Positions 26,412 to 38,911 of a DNA stretch of 64,000 bases are shown piece after piece. The notes under the pieces are model-generated. The model was not told where the DNA came from. It did no database searches and worked only from the letters and a program-made list of their open reading frames with translations. Within the stretch, counting starts at the first letter, position 1. Each line of letters starts with the position of its first letter. Both the position numbers and the translations under genes were made by a program. Location: the NCBI RefSeq assembly GCF_002162135.1, contig NZ_CP021382.1, positions 1,116,001 to 1,180,000 on the forward strand, read 5' to 3'. This DNA comes from Cellvibrio sp. PSBB006. Lineage in GTDB: Bacteria > Pseudomonadota > Gammaproteobacteria > Pseudomonadales > Cellvibrionaceae.

Positions 26412-27618
26412 CCAACATAATGTTTTCGTCTTCTACACCCAGGCTCTTCAAGAGCTTGATCACCGCGGCGTTCATCATTGGTGGGCCACACATGTAGAAC
26501 TCACAATCTTCCGGTGCCGGATGGTCCTTCAGGTAATTTTCATAAAGTACGTTGTGAATAAAACCTGTTAATCCACTCCAGTTATCTTCCGGTTGTGGGT
26601 CAGACAAGGCCACATACCAGTTGAAGTTTTCATTCTCTTCTTGCAACTGATCGTACTCTTCTTTGTAGAAGAGTTCGCGCAGAGAACGAGCACCGTACCA
26701 GAAGGTCATCTTACGCTTGGTCTTGATACGACGCAGCTGATCAAAAATGTGCGAGCGCATAGGCGCCATACCGGCACCACCACCAATAAAGACCATTTCA
26801 TTGTCTGTGTCCTTGGCGAAGAACTCACCGAAGGGACCGTATACTCTGATCTTGTCGCCTGGCTTCAAGCTGAACACATAAGAAGACATGATGCCTGGCG
26901 GAATGCCTTGTGACTTGGGCGGCGGCGTTGCAATACGGATATTGAATTTTACAATACCCTTCTCATCCGGATAGTTCGCCATCGAGTAGGCGCGGATCAC
27001 CGGCTCAGTCACTTTTGATTCCAGGTTAAAGAAACCAAAACGCTCCCAGTCACCACGGAATTGCGATTCGATAGAGAAATCAGAATATTTCACATGGTGC
27101 GGTGGACACTCCAACTGCACATAACCACCCGCGCGGAAGTCAACGTTCTCACCTTCCGGCAGACGCAAAGTCAGTTCTTTAATGAAGGTTGCCACATTGG
27201 GATTGGACTCAACGGTACACTCCCATTGTTTTACACCAAAGACGTCTTCCGGTACTTCAATAACCATATCCTGTTTAACAGGCGTTTGGCAGGACAAGCG
27301 CCAACCTTCGCGCGCATCGCGTTTGGTAAAGTGGCTTTCTTCGGTCGGCAGCATAGAGCCACCGCCAGACACCACAATACATTTACACTGCGCACAAGTA
27401 CCGCCACCACCACAGGCAGACGGCAGGAACAAACCGGCACCGGACAAAGTTTGCAATAATTTGCCACCCGCCGGTACGGTCAAGGTTTTCTCGCCATTGA
27501 TATCAATAGTGACATCGCCACTGCTGACCAATTTGGATCGTGCAATCAGGATAACGGCCACCAGCGCGAGCACGATGACCGTGAACATGACAACACCCAA
27601 TGTAATTTCTATGTTCAT
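26395..27618 (-). CDS. nqrF: Na+-translocating NADH:quinone reductase subunit F
   Basis: 407 aa. NqrF is the NADH-oxidising subunit. An N-terminal transmembrane helix ([18 protein letters not shown]) anchors a 2Fe-2S ferredoxin domain with Cys69, Cys75, Cys78 and Cys110, then FAD-binding (RAYSMANYP) and NADH-binding ([18 protein letters not shown]) domains. The last residues DDFGG are typical. Last gene of nqrABCDEF, 20 bp after nqrE. Confidence 0.98.
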   Translation of the reverse strand: MNIEITLGVVMFTVIVLALVAVILIARSKLVSSGDVTIDINGEKTLTVPAGGKLLQTLSGAGLFLPSACGGGGTCAQCKCIVVSGGGSMLPTEESHFTKRDAREGWRLSCQTPVKQDMVIEVPEDVFGVKQWECTVESNPNVATFIKELTLRLPEGENVDFRAGGYVQLECPPHHVKYSDFSIESQFRGDWERFGFFNLESKVTEPVIRAYSMANYPDEKGIVKFNIRIATPPPKSQGIPPGIMSSYVFSLKPGDKIRVYGPFGEFFAKDTDNEMVFIGGGAGMAPMRSHIFDQLRRIKTKRKMTFWYGARSLRELFYKEEYDQLQEENENFNWYVALSDPQPEDNWSGLTGFIHNVLYENYLKDHPAPEDCEFYMCGPPMMNAAVIKLLKSLGVEDENIMLDDFGG

Positions 27619-27638
27619 GTGTGGTTATACCCCGCTGA

Positions 27639-28247
27639 TTACAGATCGATGCCGCCGAATGACATAAAGCCCAGAGACATCAAACCCACAGTAATGAAGG
27701 TGATACCCAGGCCACGCAAACCTTCCGGCACATCGCTATATTTCAATTTCTCACGCACGCCGGCCAATACCACGATGGCCAAAGCCCAACCGGCGCCAGA
27801 GCCTGCACCATAAACAATGCTCTCGCCGAAATTGTAGTCGCGTTCCACCATAAACAGAGAGCCGCCCATGATGGCGCAGTTCACCGTAATCAACGGCAGA
27901 AATACACCCAGTGCGTTGTAGAGTGCGGGAACGTATTTATCCAACACCATCTCCATGATTTGTACTACCGCCGCAATCACACCAATGTAGGTGATCAGGC
28001 CGAGGAAGCTCAAATCCACGTTAGGCAGACCGGCCCAGCTCAGGGCACCGTTAGCCAGCACATAGGTGTAGATCAAATTGTTAAGCGGTACGGTCAGCGT
28101 CTGTACAACGATAACCGCAATACCCAAACCGATAGCAGCGCCGATTTTTTTGGAGATAGCGATAAAAGTACACATCCCCAGGAAGAAGGCCAACGCCATG
28201 TTTTCGATAAAAACTGCCCGAATAAAAAGGCTTAAATAATATTCCAC
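27639..28247 (-). CDS. nqrE: Na+-translocating NADH:quinone reductase subunit E
   Basis: 202 aa from GTG 28247: AGGAGG lies 7 nt upstream of it, while the TTG at 28253 is too close. Six hydrophobic helices, with [16 protein letters not shown] and TVNCAIMGG carrying the half-site cysteines that bind the iron centre shared with NqrD. Family length is about 200. Confidence 0.97.
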   Translation of the reverse strand: MEYYLSLFIRAVFIENMALAFFLGMCTFIAISKKIGAAIGLGIAVIVVQTLTVPLNNLIYTYVLANGALSWAGLPNVDLSFLGLITYIGVIAAVVQIMEMVLDKYVPALYNALGVFLPLITVNCAIMGGSLFMVERDYNFGESIVYGAGSGAGWALAIVVLAGVREKLKYSDVPEGLRGLGITFITVGLMSLGFMSFGGIDL

Positions 28248-28249
28248 GA

Positions 28250-28906
28250 TCAAGCCTCCTGAGGTTTGGTATTGGGAGCGATTTTGAACTCGCTGGCTTC
28301 AACCTGATTTTTCTTCCAGGAACGCAAAGCCCAGATGAATAAACCAATCAGGAAGAACGCACTCGGTGGCAGCAACAGCAAGCCGTTGGGGACGTACCAA
28401 CCGCCGTCTGTGGTGACAGACAGGATTTCGTAGCCCAGTAACTTGCCTGAACCAAAGAGTTCACGAACCACAGCGAGCGCGATCAGCATGGCGCTATAAC
28501 CCAAACCGTTACCGATACCGTCAAAGAAGCTCGGAATCGGCGGGTTCTTCATGGCAAATGCTTCTGCACGGCCCATCACGATACAGTTGGTGATGATCAA
28601 ACCCACGAACACTGACAACTGCTTACTAACATCATAAGCAACCGCCTTGAGGATCTGGTCAACCACGATAACCAGAGAGGCAATGATGACCATTTGAACG
28701 ATGATACGGATGCTGCTGGGCGCATGGTTACGTACCAACGATACAAAGAAGTTTGAAAAAGCCGTTACCGTGGTTAATGCAATACACATTACCAGGGTCA
28801 CTTTCATACTACTGGTCACTGCTAATGCGGAGCAGATACCCAGAATTTGTAAAGCGATCGGATTGTTTTTAAATACCGGATCAAACAGAAGCTCTTTCAG
28901 TTTCAT
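28250..28906 (-). CDS. nqrD: Na+-translocating NADH:quinone reductase subunit D
   Basis: 218 aa, six hydrophobic helices. The inverted-topology paralogue of Nqr[23 protein letters not shown] and [19 protein letters not shown] carry the matching cysteines. The stop is 2 bp from the nqrE start, with the nqrE ribosome site inside the last codons. Confidence 0.97.
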   Translation of the reverse strand: MKLKELLFDPVFKNNPIALQILGICSALAVTSSMKVTLVMCIALTTVTAFSNFFVSLVRNHAPSSIRIIVQMVIIASLVIVVDQILKAVAYDVSKQLSVFVGLIITNCIVMGRAEAFAMKNPPIPSFFDGIGNGLGYSAMLIALAVVRELFGSGKLLGYEILSVTTDGGWYVPNGLLLLPPSAFFLIGLFIWALRSWKKNQVEASEFKIAPNTKPQEA

Positions 28907-28909
28907 CTC

Positions 28910-29686
28910 TTAAGCCTCCCCGTTTTTAAGATTGGTCAGGAAAGGCTTGTAGCCATTGTCACCCAACCAGAAATGTAACAAGTTATGGACACCGCGGCTG
29001 GTCAGGGTTGCACCTGACAAACCATCCACCTGATGTACAGCATTGCTGGACGAAGGATCAACAGAGCCTTTGATAATGGAGATGGCAACATCACCTTCAT
29101 CGTAAACTTCCTTGCCGACCCATTTCGCTTTCCATACCGGGTTGTCTACTTCACCACCCAGTCCCGGTGTTTCAGCGTGCTCGTAAAACACCAGACCGAC
29201 GACGGTATTGGCATCAGCTTCCAGCGCCAGGAAACCGTAAAGTGTCGACCACAAACCGTAACCTTTTACCGGCAGGATGATCTTTTGCAGTTGCTCATTC
29301 TCATCCTGAATCAGATAAACCACAGAATAATCTTCGCGACGGGAAATCTTGGCGATGTCCTCATCAGCACTGAGATTGGTCGAAAGACTTGGGTCCTTGC
29401 TCGCGCGACGCTGGTCGTAAGACGCAGGATCAACCGCATCAGTAAATTTACCGGTTTTCAAATCGACAACACGTGTGACGACACGCTCACTGAAGATAGC
29501 GTCAACGTTCTTGCCAGCTTCCAGCAAACCGGCCGCAGATAAAATATTGCGTTTGAAATCCAGAGACTTATTGGCCACCTGCGCCGGACGTAACAGAACG
29601 GCAGCAGCAGACACAATCACAGAACAAACGATACACAGCAGTACGGTAACTATGATCGTCTTTTTAATGGAATCATTATTAGACAC
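28910..29686 (-). CDS. nqrC: Na+-translocating NADH:quinone reductase subunit C
   Basis: 258 aa from GTG 29686, overlapping the nqrB stop by 8 bp (GTGTCTAA); the longer frame from 29731 lies inside nqrB. One N-terminal helix ([23 protein letters not shown]) and a periplasmic FMN domain with [11 protein letters not shown], where Thr227 is the covalent FMN attachment site made by ApbE. Confidence 0.97.
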   Translation of the reverse strand: MSNNDSIKKTIIVTVLLCIVCSVIVSAAAVLLRPAQVANKSLDFKRNILSAAGLLEAGKNVDAIFSERVVTRVVDLKTGKFTDAVDPASYDQRRASKDPSLSTNLSADEDIAKISRREDYSVVYLIQDENEQLQKIILPVKGYGLWSTLYGFLALEADANTVVGLVFYEHAETPGLGGEVDNPVWKAKWVGKEVYDEGDVAISIIKGSVDPSSSNAVHQVDGLSGATLTSRGVHNLLHFWLGDNGYKPFLTNLKNGEA

Positions 29687-30884
29687 GTGCCAATCTCCGC
29701 TTAACGTTCGCCTGTACAACAAAATGGTCAATCAGCGGGGCAAAGAGGTTGGCAAACAGAATGGCCAACATCATACCTTCCGGGAAGGCCGGGTTTACCA
29801 CACGAATAATGACCACCATAAAACCAATCAGCGCACCAAACCAGAGTTTGCCCACGTTGGTCATTGAAGCCGATACCGGGTCAGTCGCCATAAAGATCAT
29901 GCCGAACGCGAAACCACCAACCACCATGTGCCAGTACCAGGGCATGGCCATCATTGAATTGGTGTCCGGGTTGCCGACAAGATTGAACAACAGAGCGGTG
30001 CCCGCCATACCGACCATCACACCCAACACGATGCGCCAGGAAGCAATTCCCATGAACAACAACACAGCGCCACCGATAAAGATAGCCAGGGTCGAGGTTT
30101 CACCGATGGAGCCGTGCATGTTGCCGAAGAATGCATCCATCCACGTCAGGCCGCCTTTCAGCGCCTCCATACCGTCTTGCGCCGCAATTGAGAGCGCAGT
30201 TGCACCGGTATAGCCATCTACGGCAGTCCATACGGCATCACCGGACATTTCGGCCGGATAGGCAAAGAAGAGAAATGCACGTCCTGCCAATGCCGGGTTA
30301 AGGAAGTTTTTACCGGTCCCGCCAAACACTTCTTTGCCGATCACCACGCCGAAGCTGATACCCAGGGCAGCCTGCCACAAGGGAACATCCGGCGGACAAA
30401 TCAGGGCGAAAAGCACAGAGGTCACAAAGAAACCTTCGTTAACTTCGTGGCCACGGATCATCGCGAAAAGCACTTCCCAGAAACCACCTACCACGAACAC
30501 CACAAAGTAAATAGGAACGAAGTAAGCAGCACCATGCCAGAAGCAATCCCAGATGCTTTGCGCATCATAGCCAGCAAACAAGCCGATAAACGCACCGCGC
30601 CAACCTTCGACGGCAGTCAGGCCCATGTCAGCCATAATGGTGTTGGCCTGGAAGCCAACGTTGTACATGCCGTAGAGCATGGCAGGAAAAGTACACAACC
30701 AAACGGTGATCATGATGCGCTTCAGGTCGATACCATCACGCACATGAGAGGTGGTCTTGGTTACATCCGCAGGGCGATAAAAAATGGTATCTACCGCTTC
30801 GTAGAGCGCATACCATTTTTCGTGTTTGCCGCCTTTGTGAAAGTTTGGCTCGATCTTATCAAGAAAATTACGCAGGAAATTCAT
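29679..30884 (-). CDS. nqrB: Na+-translocating NADH:quinone reductase subunit B
   Basis: 401 aa polytopic subunit that forms the Na+ path and carries covalent FMN and riboflavin. GYTGATALS holds the FMN-threonine at Thr229. [23 protein letters not shown] and [12 protein letters not shown] are conserved NqrB/RnfD segments. It follows nqrA by 3 bp. Confidence 0.98.
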   Translation of the reverse strand: MNFLRNFLDKIEPNFHKGGKHEKWYALYEAVDTIFYRPADVTKTTSHVRDGIDLKRIMITVWLCTFPAMLYGMYNVGFQANTIMADMGLTAVEGWRGAFIGLFAGYDAQSIWDCFWHGAAYFVPIYFVVFVVGGFWEVLFAMIRGHEVNEGFFVTSVLFALICPPDVPLWQAALGISFGVVIGKEVFGGTGKNFLNPALAGRAFLFFAYPAEMSGDAVWTAVDGYTGATALSIAAQDGMEALKGGLTWMDAFFGNMHGSIGETSTLAIFIGGAVLLFMGIASWRIVLGVMVGMAGTALLFNLVGNPDTNSMMAMPWYWHMVVGGFAFGMIFMATDPVSASMTNVGKLWFGALIGFMVVIIRVVNPAFPEGMMLAILFANLFAPLIDHFVVQANVKRRLARV

Positions 30885-30887
30885 CTA

Positions 30888-32730
<1,843 letters not shown>

Positions 32731-35700
32731 ATGACTTTATACCAGCCCGATGCCCTCCCACCCCAGGCCAAACCCGGTGACCGACACTTCTGGGGACAGC
32801 TTCACGGCAGCGCTCAAACCCTGGCAATTGCCAACGCCGCACGTCAATTTGCCGGATTGAGTCTGGTCGTGACGGCTGACACCAGCAGCGCCATTCGCAT
32901 TGAAAATGAATTACGTTTTTTTACCAGTGCCGAGCACGCCTTACCGGTACTGCACCTGGCTGATTGGGAAACCCTGCCCTACGACACCATCTCACCGCAC
33001 CAGGACATCATCTCCGAACGTTTAAGCACGCTGTACAAATTGCCCGGCGTAACACAAGGGATTCTGGTCACACCCATCACCACCCTGCTCCAACGGTTGA
33101 TGCCCCAGGATTACCTGATGGGCAACAGCCTGATGGTCAGCTGCGGCGAGAAAATTGATATCAGCAGCTTGCGCCGCAATCTCGAAAAAGCCGGCTATCA
33201 CTGCGTTGACACAGTTTTCGAACACGGTGAGTTTGCCGTGCGTGGCTCGCTGATTGATATCTATCCCATGGGCAGCGACCTGCCCTATCGCATTGACTTG
33301 TTCGATGATGAAATCGAAACCTTGCGCACCTTCGACCCGGAAACACAGCTGACCATCCAGCAAGTCGATACCATCCAGCTATTGCCTGCCAAGGAATACC
33401 CGCTCGATAAAAACGGCATCCAGTTTTTCCGCCAACAATGGCATGAACGCTTCGACGTTAACTCCAAGGACTGCCCGGTTTATCAGGATGTGAATGCGGG
33501 TATTTCTCCGCCCGGTATCGAATATTATTTGCCGCTGTTCTTCAATACATGCAGCACACTGTTTGAGTATCTGCCCGAATCCACTTGTATTTACGCCTTG
33601 GGCGATATTGAGAAAGCCGCAGAAAACTTTTGGCTTGAGCTGTATCGCCGTTACGAAAGCCGCCGCGTTGACCCGCAGCGCCCGATACTACCACCGCGCG
33701 ATATCTACCTTCCGATGGAAGAACTGTTTGCGCAATTGAAACCCTTCTCCCGTATTTTTGTTGATGCCGCCCCGGTAGAAGCGAAGGCAGGCCGCTACAA
33801 TTTTTCGACCAATCTGCCGCCCAGCCTGCCCATTCGCGCGCAATCCGATAATCCGCTGGCCGCCGTGCAAGCCTTCCTGATGGAGTTTGATGGCCGCGTT
33901 TTATTCTGTGCCGATTCCGCCGGCCGACGCGAAACCTTATTGGAACTACTGGGGCGGATACGCAAACTCCCCAAGGTGGTCGACAACTGGCATGAATTTG
34001 TCACCGCAACCGATACGCTTGCGATCACCGTTGCACCGCTCGAACAGGGCTTATTGCAAACCGCACAGGGATCACAGGCCGCGCTGGCGTTGATCTCTGA
34101 GTCGCAATTATTTGGCGAGCGAGTACAACAACAACGACGCCGTAAGCAGGTACAGGACAACGCTGATCTCATCGTCAAGAACCTGACCGAATTAAAACCC
34201 GGTGCGCCGGTTGTGCATATCGATCATGGCGTAGGCCGTTATCGCGGTTTGGAAACCATTACCGTCGATGATCAAACCCATGAATTCTTAACGCTGGAAT
34301 ATGCCGACGAAGCAAAACTCTATGTGCCGGTCACCAACCTTCATTTGATCAGCCGCTACAGTGGCTCCGATGAAGAACTCGCGCCGCTACACAAACTCGG
34401 CAGCGAAACCTGGCAAAAAGCGAAACGCAAAGCCGCCGAACAAATTCGCGATACCGCTGCTGAATTACTGGATATTTACGCGCGCCGCGCCGCACGCAAG
34501 GGCCACGCGTTTGAAGACCCGAAGATAGCTTACGATAACTTTGCCAGTGCTTTTCCCTTTGAAGAAACACCGGATCAACAGCGTGCCATTGAGGCCGTCA
34601 TTGCCGATATGCTATCGCCCAAGCCTATGGACCGTTTGGTATGCGGCGATGTCGGGTTTGGTAAAACCGAAGTCGCTATGCGCGCAGCATTCATTGCCGC
34701 TCACAGTGGCAAGCAAGTCGTTATCCTTGCGCCCACCACGCTGCTGGCACAACAACATTACGAATCATTGAAAGACCGCTTCGCCGATTGGCCGATTACC
34801 ATTGAAGTACTGTCGCGCTTTCGCACCAACAAAGAAGTGGAAGAGGTTCAGGAGCGTCTGGCTGAAGGCAAGATTGATATTGTGGTGGGCACACATAAAC
34901 TGCTACAGCCAGATATCAAATACAAAAACCTCGGGCTCTTGATCATCGACGAAGAACACCGTTTCGGGGTACGCCAGAAAGAACAACTGAAAGCATTGCG
35001 TGCTGAAGTTGATATTCTCACCTTGACCGCCACACCGATCCCGCGAACATTAAATATGTCCATGGCCGGCATCCGTGATTTATCCATTATTGCCACACCG
35101 CCAGCGCGCCGGCTGTCGGTGAAAACCTTTGTGCGGCAATACGATGAAGTCACCATTAAAGAAGCGATTTTGCGGGAAATTCTGCGCGGCGGTCAGGTGT
35201 ATTACCTGCACAATGAAGTAAAAACCATTGAAAAGGTCGCGCGGGATTTACAAGCGCTCATTCCGGAAGCGCGCATCGGCATCGGTCACGGCCAGATGCG
35301 TGAACGCGACCTGGAACGGGTGATGTCGGACTTCTACCACAAACGCTTTAACATCCTGTTGTGTACGACCATTATCGAAACCGGTATCGACGTACCCAGC
35401 GCCAACACCATTGTTATTGATCGTGCGGACAAATTCGGCCTTGCGCAGTTACACCAATTGCGAGGTCGCGTCGGCCGGTCGCACCACCAGGCTTATGCAT
35501 ATTTACTCACGCCCGATAAACGCTCCATGACCGCCGATGCGATTAAACGCCTGGAAGCCATTGCCAGTGCGGAAGATCTCGGCGCAGGATTTACGCTGGC
35601 CACTTACGATATGGAAATTCGCGGTACCGGGGAATTACTGGGCGAAGAACAGTCCGGCCAGATCCAGACCGTTGGTTTTTCGCTTTATATGGATATGCTG

Positions 35701-36255
35701 GATCGCGCTGTAAAAGCCATTCGCCAAGGCAAAGAGCCGAGCCTCAATATGTCGGACGATGTGATTGACGTAAACCTGCGTATCCCCGCGCTGATCCCGG
35801 GCGATTACCTGCCCGATGTACACACGCGGTTAGTGATGTATAAACGTTTGGCTGGTGCTGAAACAGAAGAAAACTTGCGCGAGCTGCAAGTAGAGATGAT
35901 CGATCGATTCGGCCTTCTGCCAGAACAAACGAAGAATCTATTCCGCGTAACGCAGATCAAGATCAAGGCACAACATATCGGCATTACCAAACTGGAGGCC
36001 AGCGCGCGTGGCGGACGCATTGAATTCTCCAGCGAAACCCATGTCGACCCTTACACGATTGTCCAACTGGTACAAAGGCAACCGCATATTTATAAACTGG
36101 AAGGCGCCAACTTCCTGAAATTCACACTGGATATGGAAAGCACTGAAAAGCGCCTGCAAACGGTGGACGAATTATTGGATCGATTAACGCCAAAGGATAC
36201 TGCACAAGACACGACGCCCAAGACAAAACCTCTCAAGGAAACCGCAAAGAAATGA
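32731..36255 (+). CDS. mfd: Transcription-repair coupling factor
   Basis: 1174 aa from ATG 32731 (MTLYQPDALPP); E. coli Mfd has 1148. Mfd removes RNA polymerase stalled at lesions and recruits UvrA. Order of parts: UvrB-like N-terminal domains (HLADWETLPYDTISPHQDI, FVRGSLIDIYP-like), the RNA polymerase interaction domain (PVVHIDHGVGRYRGLETI), and the RecG-like translocase with Walker A CGDVGFGKTEVAMRA near residue 640, DEEHRFGV near 741 and the TRG motif LHQLRGRVGRSHHQAYAYLL. The C-terminal TRCF domain has LPEQTKNLFRVTQIK. It overlaps csiV by ATGA. Confidence 0.97.
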   Translation: MTLYQPDALPPQAKPGDRHFWGQLHGSAQTLAIANAARQFAGLSLVVTADTSSAIRIENELRFFTSAEHALPVLHLADWETLPYDTISPHQDIISERLSTLYKLPGVTQGILVTPITTLLQRLMPQDYLMGNSLMVSCGEKIDISSLRRNLEKAGYHCVDTVFEHGEFAVRGSLIDIYPMGSDLPYRIDLFDDEIETLRTFDPETQLTIQQVDTIQLLPAKEYPLDKNGIQFFRQQWHERFDVNSKDCPVYQDVNAGISPPGIEYYLPLFFNTCSTLFEYLPESTCIYALGDIEKAAENFWLELYRRYESRRVDPQRPILPPRDIYLPMEELFAQLKPFSRIFVDAAPVEAKAGRYNFSTNLPPSLPIRAQSDNPLAAVQAFLMEFDGRVLFCADSAGRRETLLELLGRIRKLPKVVDNWHEFVTATDTLAITVAPLEQGLLQTAQGSQAALALISESQLFGERVQQQRRRKQVQDNADLIVKNLTELKPGAPVVHIDHGVGRYRGLETITVDDQTHEFLTLEYADEAKLYVPVTNLHLISRYSGSDEELAPLHKLGSETWQKAKRKAAEQIRDTAAELLDIYARRAARKGHAFEDPKIAYDNFASAFPFEETPDQQRAIEAVIADMLSPKPMDRLVCGDVGFGKTEVAMRAAFIAAHSGKQVVILAPTTLLAQQHYESLKDRFADWPITIEVLSRFRTNKEVEEVQERLAEGKIDIVVGTHKLLQPDIKYKNLGLLIIDEEHRFGVRQKEQLKALRAEVDILTLTATPIPRTLNMSMAGIRDLSIIATPPARRLSVKTFVRQYDEVTIKEAILREILRGGQVYYLHNEVKTIEKVARDLQALIPEARIGIGHGQMRERDLERVMSDFYHKRFNILLCTTIIETGIDVPSANTIVIDRADKFGLAQLHQLRGRVGRSHHQAYAYLLTPDKRSMTADAIKRLEAIASAEDLGAGFTLATYDMEIRGTGELLGEEQSGQIQTVGFSLYMDMLDRAVKAIRQGKEPSLNMSDDVIDVNLRIPALIPGDYLPDVHTRLVMYKRLAGAETEENLRELQVEMIDRFGLLPEQTKNLFRVTQIKIKAQHIGITKLEASARGGRIEFSSETHVDPYTIVQLVQRQPHIYKLEGANFLKFTLDMESTEKRLQTVDELLDRLTPKDTAQDTTPKTKPLKETAKK

Positions 36256-37154
36256 TCAACGATAGCGCCAACAATCTGTTTCCCATCGCATTCAACTCAC
36301 TGCGTCAATTTGTCTTATTGGGCATAGCCGTTATCAGTAGCCTGAGCCCCTTAAGCCAAGCCCAATCCAATAACCAGCGCTGGTATCAGGTAGAGATTGT
36401 TGCGTTCGCCCGGCAGAATCCGGATTCCCAGGAGCATTGGCCCACCAATATCAAATTGGGTTATCCCTTGAACTGGGTGGAATTGAAAGATCCGGACAGC
36501 CCTGCCAACGCAACCGATTCACTTACGCCAGCCGACTCTGCCCAGCAAGCCGCCGTGGACCTGCTGCGCGATCCTTTTTATTTGCTTCCCGGCAGCGATA
36601 AAAAATTACGCAATCATGCCGCTGCTTTGCAGCGAGATCCGCGCTATCGCATCCTGGCCCATCAAGCCTGGCGGCAATTTATCGGCGGTGAAAAACGTGC
36701 ACCGGCTATTTTGATCAAAGGCGGCAATGCATTTGGCAATCACCATGAACTGGAAGGCAGCATCACCTTAAGTGTTGCGCAGTACCTGCAACTGCGCACC
36801 AATTTGTGGTTCAGCGAATTTGAAATCAATTATGGACAGGCACCCGGCGAATGGCCGCAACTCCCACCATCACCGAGCCAACTACGCGCAGAAATACTGG
36901 CCGCTGATCGCACAGAGCCCACCAATGACATGTCGGACTTTGACCAATGGACAAACCTGAATACACCGACTACCGAGACAACACTATCGAATCTCAGTGA
37001 GCCGTATCTGACGAAAAGAGTTGTATTGATGGAGCAGGAACGCCGCATGCGCAGCAGTGAGATGCATTATCTGGATCATCCGTTATTCGGCCTGATTATC
37101 CAGATCACGCCGTACAGCCCTCCCGCGCAAAGCGGAGACGTTACGGCGCCATAA
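36252..37154 (+). CDS. csiV: CsiV family peptidoglycan-binding/periplasmic protein
   Basis: 300 aa. N-terminal signal peptide (hydrophobic FVLLGIAVISSLSPLSQAQ, cleavage near residue 38), then the CsiV hallmark WYQVEIVAFARQNPDSQEHWP and the pattern YRILAHQAWRQFI. The C-terminus has RRMRSSEMHYLDHPLFGLIIQITPY, typical of the family. In Shewanella CsiV binds and activates a peptidoglycan-modifying factor; in most genomes it is encoded directly after mfd as here, with translational overlap. Function in this organism unproven. Confidence 0.87.
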   Translation: MINDSANNLFPIAFNSLRQFVLLGIAVISSLSPLSQAQSNNQRWYQVEIVAFARQNPDSQEHWPTNIKLGYPLNWVELKDPDSPANATDSLTPADSAQQAAVDLLRDPFYLLPGSDKKLRNHAAALQRDPRYRILAHQAWRQFIGGEKRAPAILIKGGNAFGNHHELEGSITLSVAQYLQLRTNLWFSEFEINYGQAPGEWPQLPPSPSQLRAEILAADRTEPTNDMSDFDQWTNLNTPTTETTLSNLSEPYLTKRVVLMEQERRMRSSEMHYLDHPLFGLIIQITPYSPPAQSGDVTAP

Positions 37155-37174
37155 GCAAAGTAGAATTAAAACAT

Positions 37175-37222
37175 AACCACCAGAAAAAACACCGGCATTT
37201 GCCGGTGTTTTTTCTGGTGGTT
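37175..37222. terminator. Bidirectional terminator between csiV and the cold-shock gene
   Basis: Two perfect 23-bp arms (37175-37197 and 37200-37222) pair; they contain ACACCGGCA/TGCCGGTGT in the core with A6 and T6 runs inside the stem. The core stem plus T-run works as a terminator on either strand. Confidence 0.9.
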
Positions 37223-37250
37223 CGATTGTCAGATCAACCAATCACTACCA

Positions 37251-37466
37251 TCAAACAAGCGGAACAACATCTTCCGCTTGTAAACCTTTTTCACCTTGCA
37301 TCAGCTCAAATTCAACAGCTTGACCCTCAGTGAGCGAACGATAGCCATCTGCACGAATATTACGGTAGTGAACAAAAATATCGTCGCTACCTTCGCCACG
37401 GGTGATAAACCCATAACCGCGTGCGTTGTTAAACCACTTTACTGTGCCTGATTCACGACCAGCCAT
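37251..37466 (-). CDS. Cold-shock domain protein (CspA family)
   Basis: 71 aa from ATG 37466 with GAGGT 6 nt upstream; the longer frame from 37514 adds residues not in the family. Single OB-fold with RNP1 ARGYGFI and RNP2 DIFVHY. TVKWFNNARGYGFI is the usual opening. It binds single-stranded RNA/DNA. A long upstream gap (to 37781) leaves room for a leader of the kind that controls cold-shock mRNAs, but no specific structure was recognised. Confidence 0.93.
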   Translation of the reverse strand: MAGRESGTVKWFNNARGYGFITRGEGSDDIFVHYRNIRADGYRSLTEGQAVEFELMQGEKGLQAEDVVPLV

Positions 37467-37781
37467 ACTGAGACCTCTTATTTTTATGTTCGCGATTCGC
37501 TTGTCCCTATCCATTTAATATTTTTGTCTCCACAATTTACTATTCGAACAAGGCATCTATGCCATCGAACAGCAAAGTTTTTCTATGGAGCATAAATACA
37601 GCATCCGTGGGTCGTATTTGTACGGGAATTGGTAGCTATTGTCCAGAGTAAAACGACAAAAATGAGAGTTTTTAGCCTATTTCGTTATAAGTAAAGAAAA
37701 GTAACGAAGTGATATTTAGACAAAAATGCACTTAAGGATTGAGAATAAACACAAAACTCTTGAAAAAAATAACGCTCTGGG
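37467..37781. other. Intergenic region upstream of the cold-shock gene
   Basis: 315 AT-rich bases between the minus-strand cold-shock gene and the end of the phosphoribosyltransferase gene. Probably holds the cold-shock promoter and 5' leader. No RNA gene, terminator or repeat was recognised. Confidence 0.5.
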
Positions 37782-38330
37782 TTACTCGCAGGCAAAAATT
37801 CCGGGAGCGTTGCGCCAGTGATCTTCGTAATCCATCCCATAACCAAAGACATAACGATCAGGGACTTGTAAGGCAACATAATCAGCCGAGATGGCCGGGG
37901 TGTAATTTGTCAGTAACTTTTCTGTCAGCACTGCAATTCGAACATCCTCTGCGCCGGCGGCCTTACAGTGTTGCACAATAGCAGCCAAGGTAATCCCGCG
38001 ATCAAGGATATCGTCAACCAGGAGAATATGACGCCCCTTCATGGAGACTTCAGGGTAGCGCTTCCACACCACGTCACTTCCCTCAAGCTGACCGGTGTAA
38101 CGTGTAGCATGGAGATAATCCACCTCCAATAAAAATGGCAAACGCTGCAGCAGATAGCCCAAGGTTGATAACGCACCGTTCATCACACCCAACACCAGCG
38201 GATATTTGTCAGCCAGATCCTGATTGATCTGCACCGCCATTTTATCCAGCGCCTGCTCTACTTCTGCCAAGGTGTACAGGCAGTCCGCCTGCGCATATAC
38301 CTGCTCTAACGCTACTTGCTTATTGCTCAT
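37782..38330 (-). CDS. hpt: Hypoxanthine phosphoribosyltransferase
   Basis: 182 aa from ATG 38330 (MSNKQVALEQVYAQAD); a longer frame runs into mgsA. Purine salvage enzyme converting hypoxanthine or guanine plus PRPP to IMP or GMP. The PRPP-binding motif is ILLVDDILDRGITL; GVMNGALSTLGYLLQRL is the PPi loop region, and the C-terminal DRYVFGYGMDYEDHWRN holds the purine-binding part. Follows mgsA by 22 bp. Confidence 0.92.
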   Translation of the reverse strand: MSNKQVALEQVYAQADCLYTLAEVEQALDKMAVQINQDLADKYPLVLGVMNGALSTLGYLLQRLPFLLEVDYLHATRYTGQLEGSDVVWKRYPEVSMKGRHILLVDDILDRGITLAAIVQHCKAAGAEDVRIAVLTEKLLTNYTPAISADYVALQVPDRYVFGYGMDYEDHWRNAPGIFACE

Positions 38331-38352
38331 ATTTTTAGAATCCCGATACGAC

Positions 38353-38826
38353 TTAAACAGATGTTGGCAACACCGCTCGTTTGGCCATATAACTTTCGTA
38401 ATCCGGCACGCCTCGCTCGCATTCACTGTTAAATAACGGCGAAGCCACCAGAAAATCAGCGGAAATCTGGTTGCAGGCAATCGGAATATTCCAGACAGCT
38501 GCGATACGCAACAAGGCTTTTACATCGGGATCATGGGGCATGGGCTCGAAGGGGTCCCATAAAAAAACCAGAAAATCTATCTTGCCCTCGGTGATCAGCG
38601 AACCCACCTGCTGGTCACCGCCCAAAGGGCCACTGATGAGTTTATTGATTGGCAAACCGGTTTCTTTTTCAATAATCAAACCCGTCGTGCCAGTTGCGTA
38701 GAGTTTGTGGGCGGCCAAGTCAGCCCGATGTTTTTTACACCAGGCCACGATATCTTGCTTCTTATTATCGTGAGCCACCAAGGCGATACTTTTTGCTGCA
38801 GGCAAAATAATTTTTTTGTATTCCAT
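38353..38826 (-). CDS. mgsA: Methylglyoxal synthase
   Basis: 157 aa from ATG 38826, with GGAG 6 nt upstream. Converts dihydroxyacetone phosphate to methylglyoxal and phosphate. IALVAHDNKKQDIVAW (His19, Asp20), TGTTGLIIEKETGL and the catalytic Asp71 in GPLGGDQQVG are conserved, as is DFLVFLWDPFEPMPHDPDVKALLR. E. coli MgsA has 152 residues. Confidence 0.96.
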   Translation of the reverse strand: MEYKKIILPAAKSIALVAHDNKKQDIVAWCKKHRADLAAHKLYATGTTGLIIEKETGLPINKLISGPLGGDQQVGSLITEGKIDFLVFLWDPFEPMPHDPDVKALLRIAAVWNIPIACNQISADFLVASPLFNSECERGVPDYESYMAKRAVLPTSV

Positions 38827-38845
38827 GGCCGACTCCAGGTCATTA

Positions 38846-38882
38846 AAAAACAAATCTCCGGCCGACAGATGTCAGGCCGGAG
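38846..38882 (-). terminator. Terminator of htpG
   Basis: On the minus strand CTCCGGCC(T)GACA pairs with TGTCGGCCGGAG (one bulged base), followed by ATTTGTTTTTT. It lies about 30 bp past the htpG stop and just before mgsA. Confidence 0.85.
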
Positions 38883-38911
38883 TTCGCGGGTGCATGACCG
38901 TTATTTAACGA